Shown piece by piece: positions 10,896 to 21,930 of a stretch of 64,000 nt of DNA; the stretch's first letter is position 1, and each line of letters begins with the position of its first letter. The translations under genes and the position numbers were made by a program. The stretch is from Phymorhynchus buccinoides (Eukaryota; Mollusca; Gastropoda; Neogastropoda; Raphitomidae), in contig CM065701.1 of the NCBI GenBank assembly GCA_017654935.2, positions 177,501-241,500 on the forward strand, in the 5' to 3' direction. The notes under the pieces were generated by a model. It was not told the origin of the DNA and did no database searches. It saw only the letters and a list, made by a program, of their open reading frames with translations.

Positions 10896-11007
10896 AAATT
10901 GTCCTGTATTGTCCTGACCACCCTCAAGAGAAGCTGTCGTTGTTCTGTGAGAAATGTGAAGTGCTGACCTGCAGAGATTGTCAGCTGTTACAACACCAAG
11001 AGCACAA
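10896..11007 (+). CDS. TIF1-like gene, exon for B-box 2
   Basis: The acceptor is GTTGAACAG|AA. Its two bases complete the codon left by the exon ending at 6169, giving Glu. The donor is CACAA|gtgagt (phase 2). The exon encodes C-P-D-H, then a stretch ending [14 protein letters not shown], and QLLQHQEHK: a B-box 2 with C-x2-H, C-x2-C, C-x2-C and the paired histidines. Vertebrate TRIM33 has nearly the same run (LFCET..., [14 protein letters not shown]). The next exon starts with the single base needed to complete Lys. The weak pyrimidine tract before the acceptor is explained by the GAT tract lying directly upstream. Confidence 0.88.
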
Positions 11008-11204
11008 GTGAGTCATCAACACACGACACATAGTCCATGAGCCAGGAAGTGAAATCACACACCCCTGGGGATTTTTGCAGACCATTAGTTTTTAGTAGTT
11101 TGGTACCTAAGAAACTCAAATCAGGATGTTTGCCTTCAATCATCTGCTGGGTGAATTGTCAGGGACGTCTTGAAAGTTACGCATGTTACTATGACATGCA
11201 AACT
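11008..11204 (+). other. intron, no feature seen
   Basis: The intron begins gtgagtcatc. I see no coding potential or repeat structure before the tandem repeat at 11205. Confidence 0.6.
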
Positions 11205-11640
11205 GTCTGATTGTAGACATGCAGCTTATCACTATCAGTGATCCTCAGAAACCATCTGTGCACATGTAGACATGCAGCTTATCACTATCAGCAATCCTCC
11301 AAAAACAGTGCACATGTAGACATGCAGCTTATCACTATCAGTGATCCTCAGAAACCATCTGTGCACATGTAGACATGCAGCTTATCACTATCAGCAATCC
11401 TCCAAAAACAGTGCACATGTAGACATGCAGCTTATCACTATCAGTGATCCTCAGAAACCATCTGTGCACATGTAGACATGCAGCTTATCACTATCAGCAA
11501 TCCTCCAAAAACAGTGCACATGTAAACATGCAGCTTATCACTATCAGTGATCCTCAGAAACCATATGTGCACATGTAGACAAGGAGATTATCACTATCAG
11601 TGATCCTCAGAAACCATATGTGCACATGTAGACAAAATGT
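11205..11640 (+). repeat. dimeric tandem repeat, about 53 + 50 bp
   Basis: Two related half-units alternate. Type A contains CACTATCAGTGATCCTCAG and AAACCATCTGTGCACATG. Type B contains CACTATCAGCAATCCTCC and AAAAACAGTGCACATG. Both start GTAGACATGCAGCTTAT. The order A-B-A-B-A-B-A-A makes a roughly 103-base higher-order period. A noisy version lies at 40225-40665 in the second copy. Confidence 0.88.
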
Positions 11641-11929
11641 GATGCAGCACAGGAAAACAAGGCTAATGTCGTAAATGATCACTTCATAGCTGCCAACCTT
11701 TCCGTATTTCCCGGAATTTTTCCGGTTTCCGGCCGCGATTCCGGCCATTCCATTTAGGGGTGTCAAATTCCATATTCAAAATTTTCACACACACGCACAA
11801 AAACGCTTAAAATCGAGTAGTCGACGTGCGTGCGGGTTTCCAATGCCGATCCATCTTTTCCGACCCGAAAACCATATTCTGTGCATGCATACAAACTTTC
11901 TTTTCTTGCCAAGATGGTGTCAAAGAAAA

Positions 11930-12115
11930 GCGCACAGTCGAAGTCGGGCCTACCAGAAGTTTGTTCCCCGATATAAGAAGAATTTTCTGTATATTTACGA
12001 GTCTTGACAAGGCGAAAAAAAAAGAGTTATGCCTTCTGCACAGTATGTCAGAATGATTTCAAAATTTCGCATGGGAATCGAAGTGACATCACCCAGCGCG
12101 AGTAGACGGACAGGC
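11930..12115 (+). pseudogene. degraded zinc-finger fragment, possibly of a transposase
   Basis: One plus-strand frame reads S-Y-A-F-C-T-V-C-Q-N-D-F followed by KISHGNRSDITQRE and then a TAG at about 12097. The C-x2-C followed by a short G-N-R-S-D segment resembles the N-terminal zinc finger of transposon-derived proteins of the BED/hAT-like kind. The position where a His would be expected reads Arg (CGC for CAC). A plausible start, M-V-S-K-K-S-A-Q, lies at about 11912, but that frame is interrupted before the finger. This is too short and broken to assign a family. Confidence 0.4.
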
Positions 12116-12306
12116 GTAAGACGTAAATAGAAGTCTCCCGCTGTGAAGAAGACGCCTTCGGCTTCGATAGCGTAATGTTTCTCTTCCAAAACGGACAACA
12201 GTTCAATCAATGTAGAGGTAGGCATTTATTTTGAAAGAGTTTTTGTTTATTGAAAAGAAAAGAAATGTCACATATTTTTCAATTTCTCTTCTAATGATTG
12301 CAATGC

Positions 12307-12461
<155 letters not shown>

Positions 12462-12479
12462 CATTGATAACAATCTTTC

Positions 12480-13930
<1,451 letters not shown>

Positions 13931-14008
13931 TGTCATTGGGTATTAGCTTTTTGAACCAATTATTACTAGTCTCTGGACTTGGGGTCAAGGTTGGCAGCTA
14001 TGTCACTT

Positions 14009-14349
14009 TCGATTTATTCATATTTTCAGAAAGGCCAGAGACAACAGATTAACAGGCAAAAAACAGAATTCATCTATCTCTAATAGTTTATTTTGAACAA
14101 TTTTTCAATCTAATCAATCAATCACATCTCTCTCTCTTTCTCTCTTTCTCTCTCTCTCTCTTTCTCTCTCTTGTGGCTGCCCGACTTTAGCCTCATTTTC
14201 CTGTGCTGCATCACAAATGGTTTCTAACACATGTGTTAGTGTGTGAGCAGACAACAGATTATGCTGTATGAGGAACTCCTGCAAAGCCACTGGTGTTACT
14301 TGGAAATGAGTGTTGCCTAATGATCAGGAAGCTTTCCTCGCTTATCCCA
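14009..14349 (+). other. intron, CT-rich, no gene
   Basis: This stretch follows the right target duplication of the DNA transposon. It holds an imperfect CT/CTTT-rich run at 14127-14171 and otherwise unremarkable intron sequence leading into the 50-bp array. Confidence 0.6.
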
Positions 14350-15172
14350 TGTGCAGGACACAGCAGACAGCTACAATGTGTCCATTTCAGATACCATTTC
14401 CTGCAGGACGCAGCAGACAGCTACAATGTGTCCATTTCAGATACCATTTCCTGCAGGACGCAGCAGACAGCTACAATGTGTCCATTTCAGATACCATTTC
14501 CTGCAGGACGCAGCAGACAGCTACAATGTGTCCATTTCAGACACCATTTCCTGCAGGACGCAGCAGACAGCTACAATGTGTCCATTTCAGACACCATTTC
14601 CTGCAGGACGCAGCAGACAGCTACAATGTGTCCATTTCAGACACCATTTCCTGCAGGACGCAGCAGACAGCTACAATGTGTGCATTTCAGATACCATTTC
14701 CTGCAGGACGCAGCAGACAGCTACAATGTGTCCATTTCAGATACCATTTCCTGCAGGACGCAGCAGACAGCTACAATGTGTCCATTTCAGATACCACCAT
14801 TTCCTGCAGGACGCAGCAGACAGCTACAATGTGTCCATTTCAGATACCATGTGACACCATTTCCTGCAGGACCATTTCAGACACCATTTCCTGCAGGACG
14901 CAGCAGACAGCTACAGTGTGTCCATTTCAGATACCATTTCCTGCAGGACGCAGCAGACAGCTACAATGTGTCCATTTCAGATACCATTTCCATTTCCTGC
15001 AGCAGACGCAGCAGACAGCTACAATGTGTCCATTTCAGATACCATTTCCTGCAGGACGCAGCAGACAGCTACACACCATTTCCTGCAGGACGCAGCAGAC
15101 AGCTACAATGTGTCCATTTCAGATTCCATTTCCTGCAGGACGCAACAGACAGCTACAATGTGTCCATTTCAG
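14350..15172 (+). repeat. 50-bp minisatellite carrying a 3' splice site, about 16 copies
   Basis: The unit contains CTACAATGTGTCCATTTCAG (acceptor) followed by ATACCATTTCCTGCAGGACG and CAGCAGACAG. The last copy merges into the real exon at 15173, whose first bases are the same ATACCATTTCCTGCAGGACG. The array is therefore a tandem expansion of the acceptor plus about 30 coding bases. Irregular copies occur near 14795, 14850, 14985 and 15070. The array is free of stops over most of its length in all three forward frames. The frame leading into the exon is open from about 14310. Since 50 is not a multiple of three, only every third acceptor is in phase with the exon body. Confidence 0.95.
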
Positions 15173-15314
15173 ATACCATTTCCTGCAGGACGCAGCAGAC
15201 AGCTACAAGGTCAAACTCAAAGGAAGCGTCACTCTGATGAAGGAAAGGCGACAGACCTTGATTCAGTGCCTCAGTGACATTGAAGGTCGCCTGACCAAGG
15301 TCAACAGCGAGAAG
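15173..15314 (+). CDS. TIF1-like gene, exon for start of coiled coil
   Basis: The acceptor is CCATTTCAG|A. The single base completes the Lys codon begun at 11006. The donor is GAGAAG|gtcagt (phase 0). The 47 codons read Y-H-F-L-Q-D-A-A, then a charged helical stretch with KLKGSVTLMKERRQTLIQCL and DIEGRLTKVNSEK. Vertebrate TRIM33 has Y-Q-F-L-E-E-A-F at the same place after B-box 2 and then the coiled coil (RIKEVNE near its end), so the match is positional as well as by sequence. Heptad-like hydrophobic spacing supports a coiled coil, used for oligomerisation in TIF1 proteins. Because the exon start is copied upstream in the 50-bp array, the true acceptor is assumed to be the last one. Confidence 0.85.
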
Positions 15315-15539
15315 GTCAGTACTGGACTTTTTTTTGAGGGGGTGAGTGAATTTGTTTGTTTGACTTTTCTAAGTTGTAAAGTATTTGTAGTACAGTACTC
15401 CCTTCCTCATACGACCTATTCAACGACCACCTCCACTTCTCAACCTGATTTTCAGTGACCGATCGGTTTTACTATAATTCAGGGCTCCCCAGTCTGTGCG
15501 TCAAATGTGCGTGACAGACGCATTAAAACTTCGTACTGG
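15315..15539 (+). other. intron between coiled-coil exon and 36-bp satellite
   Basis: It begins gtcagtactgg. At 15515-15550 GACGCATTAAAACTTCG and GTGAAACGACGCACT look like a diverged founder copy of the 36-bp unit. No gene is seen. Confidence 0.6.
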
Positions 15540-16962
15540 GGGTGAAACGACGCACTATAATTAATTACTACTCGAGGGTTATGAGACGCACTATAATTAA
15601 TTACTACTGGAGGGTTATGAGACGCACTATGATTAATTACTACTGGAGGGTTATGAGACGCACTATGATTAATTACTACTGGAGGGTTATGAGACGCACT
15701 ATCATTAATTACTACTCGAGGGTTATGAGACGCACTATAATTAATTACTACTCGAGGGTTATGAGACGCACTATGATTAATTACTACTGGAGGGTTATGA
15801 GACGCACTATGATTAATTACTACTCCAGGGTTATGAGACGCACTATCATTAATTACTACTGGAGGGTTATGAGACGCACTATGATTACTACTCGAGGGTT
15901 ATGAGACGCACTATGATTAATTACTACTCGAGGGTTATGAGACGCACTATAATTAATTACTACTCGAGGGTTATGAGACGCACTATGATTACTACTCTAG
16001 GGTTATGAGACGCACTATGATTAATTACTACTCGAGGGTTATGAGACGCACTATGATTACTACTCTAGGGTTATGAGACGCACTATAATTAATTACTACT
16101 CGAGGGTTATGAGACGCACTATGATTAATTACTACTGGAGGGTTATGAGACGCACTATGATTAATTACTACTGGAGGGTTATGAGACGCACTATGATTAA
16201 TTACTACTGGAGGGTTATGAGACGCACTATAATTAATTACTACTGGAGGGTTATGAGACGCACTATAATTAATTACTACTGGAGGGTTATGAGACGCACT
16301 ATAATTAATTACTACTGGAGGGTTATGAGACGCACTATGATTAATTACTACTGGAGGGTTATGAGACGCACTATGATTAATTACTACTCGAGGGTTATGA
16401 GACGCACTATGATTAATTACTACTGGAGGGTTATGAGACGCACTATAATTAATTACTACTGGAGGGTTATGAGACGCACTATGATTAATTACTACTGGAG
16501 GGTTATGAGACGCACTATGATTAATTACTACTGGAGGGTTATGAGACGCACTATGATTACTACTCGAGGGTTATGAGACGCACTATGATTAATTACTACT
16601 CGAGGGTTATGAGACGCACTATGATTAATTACTACTACTCACTATGAGGGTTATGAGACGCACTATGATTACTACTGTAGGGTTATGAGACGCACTATGA
16701 TTAATTACTACTCGAGGGTTATGAGACGCACTATGATTAATTACTACTAGGGTTATGAGACGCACTATGATTAATTACTACTCGAGGGTTATGAGACGCA
16801 CTATGATTAATTACTACTCGAGGGTTATGAGACGCACTATGATTAATTACTACTGGAGGGTTATGAGACGCACTATGATTAATTACTACTGGAGGGTTAT
16901 GAGACGCACTATAATTAATTACTACTGGAGGGTTATGAGACGCACTATAATTAATTACTACT
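15540..16962 (+). repeat. 36-bp satellite, left arm, about 39 copies
   Basis: The unit contains GGTTATGAGACGCACTAT then a variable base, then ATTAATTACTACT and a two-base variable site before AGG. The two variable sites take a few states (ATG/ATA/ATC; TGG, TCG giving a CTCGAG site, or TCT). Some copies lack the ATTA step and are 32 bases. Because 36 is a multiple of three, the plus strand reads an endless M-R-R-T-(M/I)-I-N-Y-Y-(W/S)-R-V and the minus strand S-H-N-P-(P/R)-V-V-I-N-(H/Y)-S-A. This arm stops at 16962, where a LINE is inserted. Confidence 0.97.
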
Positions 16963-17355
16963 TGGGAGAACAACGGGGATAACAAAAAGCACACCAAGAA
17001 AGACAACAACAAGGACAAACAGGCAAATGAGAGTGTCAGCCGCAGGAAAGGATCCAGGGACACCAGTACCAGCCAGAGTCCATCACAGCAGATGGCCAGC
17101 GGGCACTCGTCTCACAGCTCGAGGTCTCCCAGTGTGTCCACTGCCAAGCCAGCCTCAGCCAAGCCGAAGAGGAACAGCAGGGGCAGAACGCATACAAGAT
17201 CCAACAACTCAGCTAAAGAAACCCTGAAGGGCCAGTCTGTGCTGAATTTTCCCTCTGACACTTCTCGGTCTGCCTCGACCAAGCGTCGCCTTCCTGATGA
17301 TGCAACACCCCCACATCAGCCAGACAAAAGTCGACGTCAGAGGGACAAGGACTAG
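16963..17355 (+). pseudogene. LINE ORF1, C-terminal fragment
   Basis: The frame that includes codons at 16966-17355 is open for about 130 codons and ends in TAG. It is strongly basic and Ser-rich (KKHTKKDNNKDKQ, SHSSRSPSVSTAKPASAKPK, KRRLPDDATPPHQPDKSRR), the kind of low-complexity nucleic-acid-binding tail seen in LINE ORF1 proteins. I first considered it a host exon, but it is absent from the second copy of the region together with the LINE, and it has no convincing acceptor. The N-terminal part is lost to 5' truncation. Confidence 0.65.
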
Positions 17356-17710
17356 AGAGAAGAGGAGGAAGAATGGAGTGACGTGTCAGCTCCTCAGTGG
17401 GAAACTGGACGGAAACGAATACGGCATTTTCTTATGGACAATGGCTTTGGTTATACGGATAATGTTGGTATGCATGATTTTCATAAGCCTCTTTCTTGCA
17501 GGTTTATATGTTTGGCTATATATGATGTTTATAATGTTTATGATAATTTCTCCTTCAGTTATGACGGATACGGACAAGGCAAATGTTTATGGTCATTGGT
17601 CTTTGATTGTGATGTTGCAGTTTATGTCGGTACACATAGACAGGAAAAGGGTAGGTGGAGGAAAAAAACAACAACCGAGAGAACTATAACCAAAACAGTA
17701 AAATTTAAAA

Positions 17711-20700
17711 ATGGATAGACTTCGTATAATGTCTTTGAACACACGTGGATTGAAAACAAAACGTAAAAGAACTGCTATGTTTTCTTTATTTAAACAACAA
17801 AAGCTAGACGTCATTTGTCTGCAAGAAACACACATAAGTAATAACGATGCTGAGATCTGGGAAAAACAGTGGGGAGGTAAGTTATTTTATTGCAGTGGAA
17901 CAGCACACAGTAAGGGACAAGTAATACTTATTTCAAAACAGCTGAAAGGGAATGTTCAACTGGAAAGAAGGCTAGATAGGATTATTGTAGTGTCAGTAAA
18001 AACAGAAGAAAAAGAAATAGTTATAGTTAATGTTTACGCCCCAAACGAAGTAAATGAGAAATGCGCTTTTTTAAAAACGTTGGAAGGCGTTCTGTCATCA
18101 TATAAATCAAAGAAAATAATTTGTATGTGAGATTTTAATTCGGTTTTAAGTAATAATCTTGACATAATTTCGGGAGGTCCACACGGTGAAAAAGAGATAA
18201 AGAAATTTAACGAACTGGTTATTAATAGAGAGTTGTTAGATGTTTGGAGAGTATTTCACGGAGAAGAAAAAGCTTACACTTGGTGCAGGCAGAACCCCTT
18301 TACAGCTCGTCGTATTGACTTTTGTTTTGTTAATCAAGGAGCTGTGGAGACATGTGTGTCATGCGACATACTGTCCGTAGCAAATACAGACCATAGAGCG
18401 GTTATTATGGAAATGAATAACTGCGAATTTGTAAGAGGGCCGGGTTACTGGAGATTTAATAATAGTCACCTTAGAGATACAACATTTACCAACAAAATGA
18501 ATGAGTTATTAGGAATTTGGGTTAATGAAAGCAAACTGATGTTTACAAATCATCGAGAGCAATGGGATTGGTGTAAAATGAAAATTAAAAATTATTGCAT
18601 AGATTTTGGAAAACATAAAGCGCACAGTAAACGAAATGAGCTCTTATAATTACAAAATAGTCTCCAGACATTGGAACAACAATGCGCAAATGATCCTAAT
18701 AATGAACATTTACTTACTCAAATGATAGGAATTAAGAAAAAGCTTGAAATAATGTCACTAGAGAAAGCAAGGGGAGCACAAACTAGGGCAAGAATAAAAT
18801 GGGTGGAGGAGGGGGAAAAGAACACAAAATATTTTTTAAATTTAGAAAAGTACAGGGGCAAGAAGAACACAATAACACAACTAGAAAAAGAAAACGGAGA
18901 GATTATAACAAATCAATCAGACGTGTTAAAAGAACAAACACATTTTTACTCAACATTATACTCTAGGGTAATTGATGAAGAAAATATGACTTCAAAGGTT
19001 GATAATTTTCTTAGAGGAGAACACTTTGCTAAGCTGGATGATGATGAATCAGCACTTTGCGAAGGCATGATGAGTGAAACTGAAACAGGTGAAGCACTAC
19101 GTCAGATGAAAAATGGCTCAGCTCCGGGTAATGATGGATTAACAATAGAATTTATGAAATTCTTTTGGTCACACATAAAAACACTTGTTACAGAATGTTT
19201 TAACGAAGCATTTATGAACGGTGAAATGTCTTATAGTCAGAGACAAGGTGTCATTACTTTAATTCACAAAGATACTAATCTTCCCAGAAACAAATTAAAT
19301 AACTGGCGACCCATTACACTTACTAACACAGATTACAAGATACTTACTAACACAGATTACAAGATACTAGCAAAAGCATTGGCGTTAAGACTTAATATGG
19401 TAATTGGAAAAGTAATAAACAAAGTGGGTTACTTAAAAGGTCGAAATATTTCAACAGTTATTCGCACAATAGATGACGTTATTAACTATTTAAATGAAAC
19501 GAAGAAATGCGGATATTTGCTTGCAATAGACTACCAAAAAGCGTTCGATTCTATTTCCAAACCCTTTATGTTGCATGCTTTTGACGTATTTGGCTTTGGG
19601 GAACAGTTCAGAAAATGGGTAAATGTCATTACAATAAATACAATGAGCTGTATAAATCATGGAGGGTGGCTCTCAGAAGCATTCCCTATTATATGCGGTA
19701 TCAGGCAAGGCTGCCCATTTTCACCGCTAGCGTTTGTTCTTGCAGTCGAGCTACTTGCAATAAAAATTCGTAATAGTGACATACAAGGAATTGCACTTCC
19801 ATCCCAAGACAACGAACCAACCAAGCTTAAAATCAAACAATATGCAGACGATACTACAATGTTTTAAAAAAATAAAACAGACATGATAAAAGCAAGGGAT
19901 ATCTTGAATGAATTTTCAAGTTTCTCTTGTCTTAAACTTAATATGCAAAAAACAAAAGCAATGAAACTAGGAACTCGAATACATGAAAACAATTTGCCGT
20001 TCATGTTGACAGAACAAATTAAGATATTAGGAATACACTTTAGAAATGACAGAGCAGCAGTAGAGATAGAAGAAAACTGGTCCAAAAGAATGGAAGTTAT
20101 GAACAATTTAATTAATATATGGAGTAAAAGAGATCTTGGAATATATGGTAAAATAATAATTGTCAAATGCTTCTTGTTGAGTCAATTTGTGTTTGTTATG
20201 CAGTCGATTGGCTTACCAGGAAATGTCTTGACAAAAATAAATAGAACTTTGTATAAGTTCATATGGCAAAGGAAAACATCAAACAGGAAGGCCTTTGAAA
20301 AAATAAAAAGGAAAATAATGGAAGCAGATGAAGCACAAGGAGGAGTTAATATGATTAATATTAGCATAATGCAAGATAGTTTTTACTTACATTGGATGGG
20401 AAAATTATATACAGAGCCTAACGAAAGTTGGTGCTGCATCCCAAAATGGAATTTGAATAAATTAGCTGACAACATGAGAGTGTTCGATATCAATTGTAGA
20501 TCAAAATTCCTAACGCTTAACAGTCAAATTGTTAACCCCTTTTGGAGGGAAGTGCTTCACACATACCTTGACAATAAAACAATCACCAAAGAAAATGAAA
20601 TAAATCAACAAAACTTTTACAAACAAATGATATGGAACAACTCTATTGTTAAATATAAAGGACAAGTTCTTTTTTTCAAGGCATGGAGGCGGGCCGGGTT

Positions 20701-21502
20701 TGAATATGTTAAAGATATCATCAATGAAAACGAAAAGAGACTTATGTCTCTACAGGAGATATTTAATAAAATAGGACAGGGACGAGCAAGCTTAGTATTT
20801 GAATACAATGCGTTGATTAACGCAATACCAGAGACCTGGACACGTTGGATGACAGAACCCCTTCTAGAAGAACAGCATTCAACCAATGAAGTGGAAAATA
20901 ACCTCCTTTTCTCTAAACCGAAATTAATCAGGAAAACACTGAGAGAAAATAGTACTAATGATTTAAAACCATGTGCTCATGGTTTTTGGCTAAGAAATCT
21001 TAACTTCGAAATAAACAAAAAGACTTGGTTAATGGCAAAACATGCTACCAATGAAACCCGGTTAAAAGAGCTTCAATGGAAGATGCTGCATAATATTTAC
21101 CCAACAAATATACTGCTAAGCAAAATGAAACTGGTAGAAAACAATAAATGCTCTATTTGCAGAAATGAAATCGATTATTTAGAACATTTTTTCTTCAACT
21201 GCCCACCAGTTAGAGCATTTTGGAAGCAACTTGAAAATTACATTCATGCTCAAATTGAATTCAGGTTGAATCTCACCGTATTTGATGTGTTATTTGGAGT
21301 AAGCAGAATTAACATAGAAAATGATATTAAAAATACAGCTAACCATATAATATTAGTTGGGAAAATGTGTATAAGTATTCAAAAGAAAACAAATGCAAAT
21401 GTACAAATATTCTTAATTTTTGAACAGCAGATACAGAGCAGAATGTTACGCTCAAATCATGACAGTAGCAATGATAGAGTTGATAACTATTTGATTCATT
21501 AA
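17711..21502 (+). pseudogene. LINE ORF2, L1/Tx1-like endonuclease-reverse transcriptase with three stops
   Basis: One frame of 1264 codons, interrupted by TGA at 18128-18130, TAA at 18647-18649 and TAA at 19865-19867, with no frameshift. In order: an APE-type endonuclease (RIMSLNTRGL, VICLQETH, VNVYAPN, then *DFN where the catalytic G-D-F-N lies, RRIDFCFV, TDHRAVI) and a reverse transcriptase (GNDGLTIEF, NWRPITLTNTDYKIL, YLKGRNIS, AIDYQKAFDS, IRQGCPFSPLAFVL, QYADDTTMF). A C-terminal region ends in the zinc-binding CSICRNEIDYLEHFFFNC. QYADDTT and the long C-terminus point to the L1/Tx1 group. The first stop replaces the Gly before the endonuclease Asp. A 24-base tandem duplication (19318-19365) repeats eight residues in the reverse transcriptase. 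This copy cannot make a full protein. Confidence 0.9.
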
Positions 21503-21527
21503 GAATTAATGCTTTTGATATTATATG

Positions 21528-21529
<2 letters not shown>

Positions 21530-21566
<37 letters not shown>

Positions 21567-21930
21567 ACACGCGCGCACACGCATGGCACACGGGCACACG
21601 CACACACACACGCGAGCACACACAGGCACGCAAGCACACACACACGTGCGCGCACGCACACACAAATGGTATGAGTGTATCAGTACACCAAACACTAAGT
21701 CACACAGAAACCCAGACACTTATGTATCAGACAAGAACACTAAGTACTTCCCCCCAAAAAAATGTCCATAATAGTTAATCACACAGACAAATGAATGAGA
21801 GTAGCGAGGGGAAAAACAAAAAACAAATGAAAAAAAAAAAAGGAAAAAAAAGGAAAAAAAAAGGAAAAAAAAGAAAAAAACAGTGGAGGGTAAAAAAAAA
21901 AAAAAAAAAAAACTACTGGAAAAAAAAAAA
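21530..21930 (+). repeat. LINE 3' UTR microsatellite and A-rich tail with satellite scraps
   Basis: (AC)n with GCGC interruptions covers 21530-21665. From 21815 the sequence becomes A-rich with AAGG steps. Two short satellite pieces are embedded in the A tail: AGTGGAGGGT at about 21882-21891 and ACTACTGG at about 21912-21919. The regular array resumes at 21931. Confidence 0.8.

Larger units (their letters stand above)
16963..21930 (+). mobile_element. L1/Tx1-like LINE inserted in the 36-bp satellite
   Basis: The insertion begins TGGGAGAACAACGG directly after a satellite ATTACTACT and ends in an A-rich tail at 21930, after which TTACTACTGGAGGG resumes the satellite. The 8-9 bases (A)TTACTACT on both sides could be a target duplication, though the array makes this ambiguous. 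Content: an ORF1 end (16963-17355), a spacer, ORF2 (17711-21502), an AC-rich 3' UTR (21530-21665) and the A-rich tail. It is 5' truncated. The satellite in the second copy of the region (45040-49935) has no trace of it, so it is a later insertion. Confidence 0.9.

Noticed and set aside
16963..17355. Host exon encoding a basic Ser-rich tail of the TIF1-like protein
   Set aside because: It is absent together with the LINE in the second copy, lies directly at the insertion boundary and has no good acceptor, so LINE ORF1 is the better reading.
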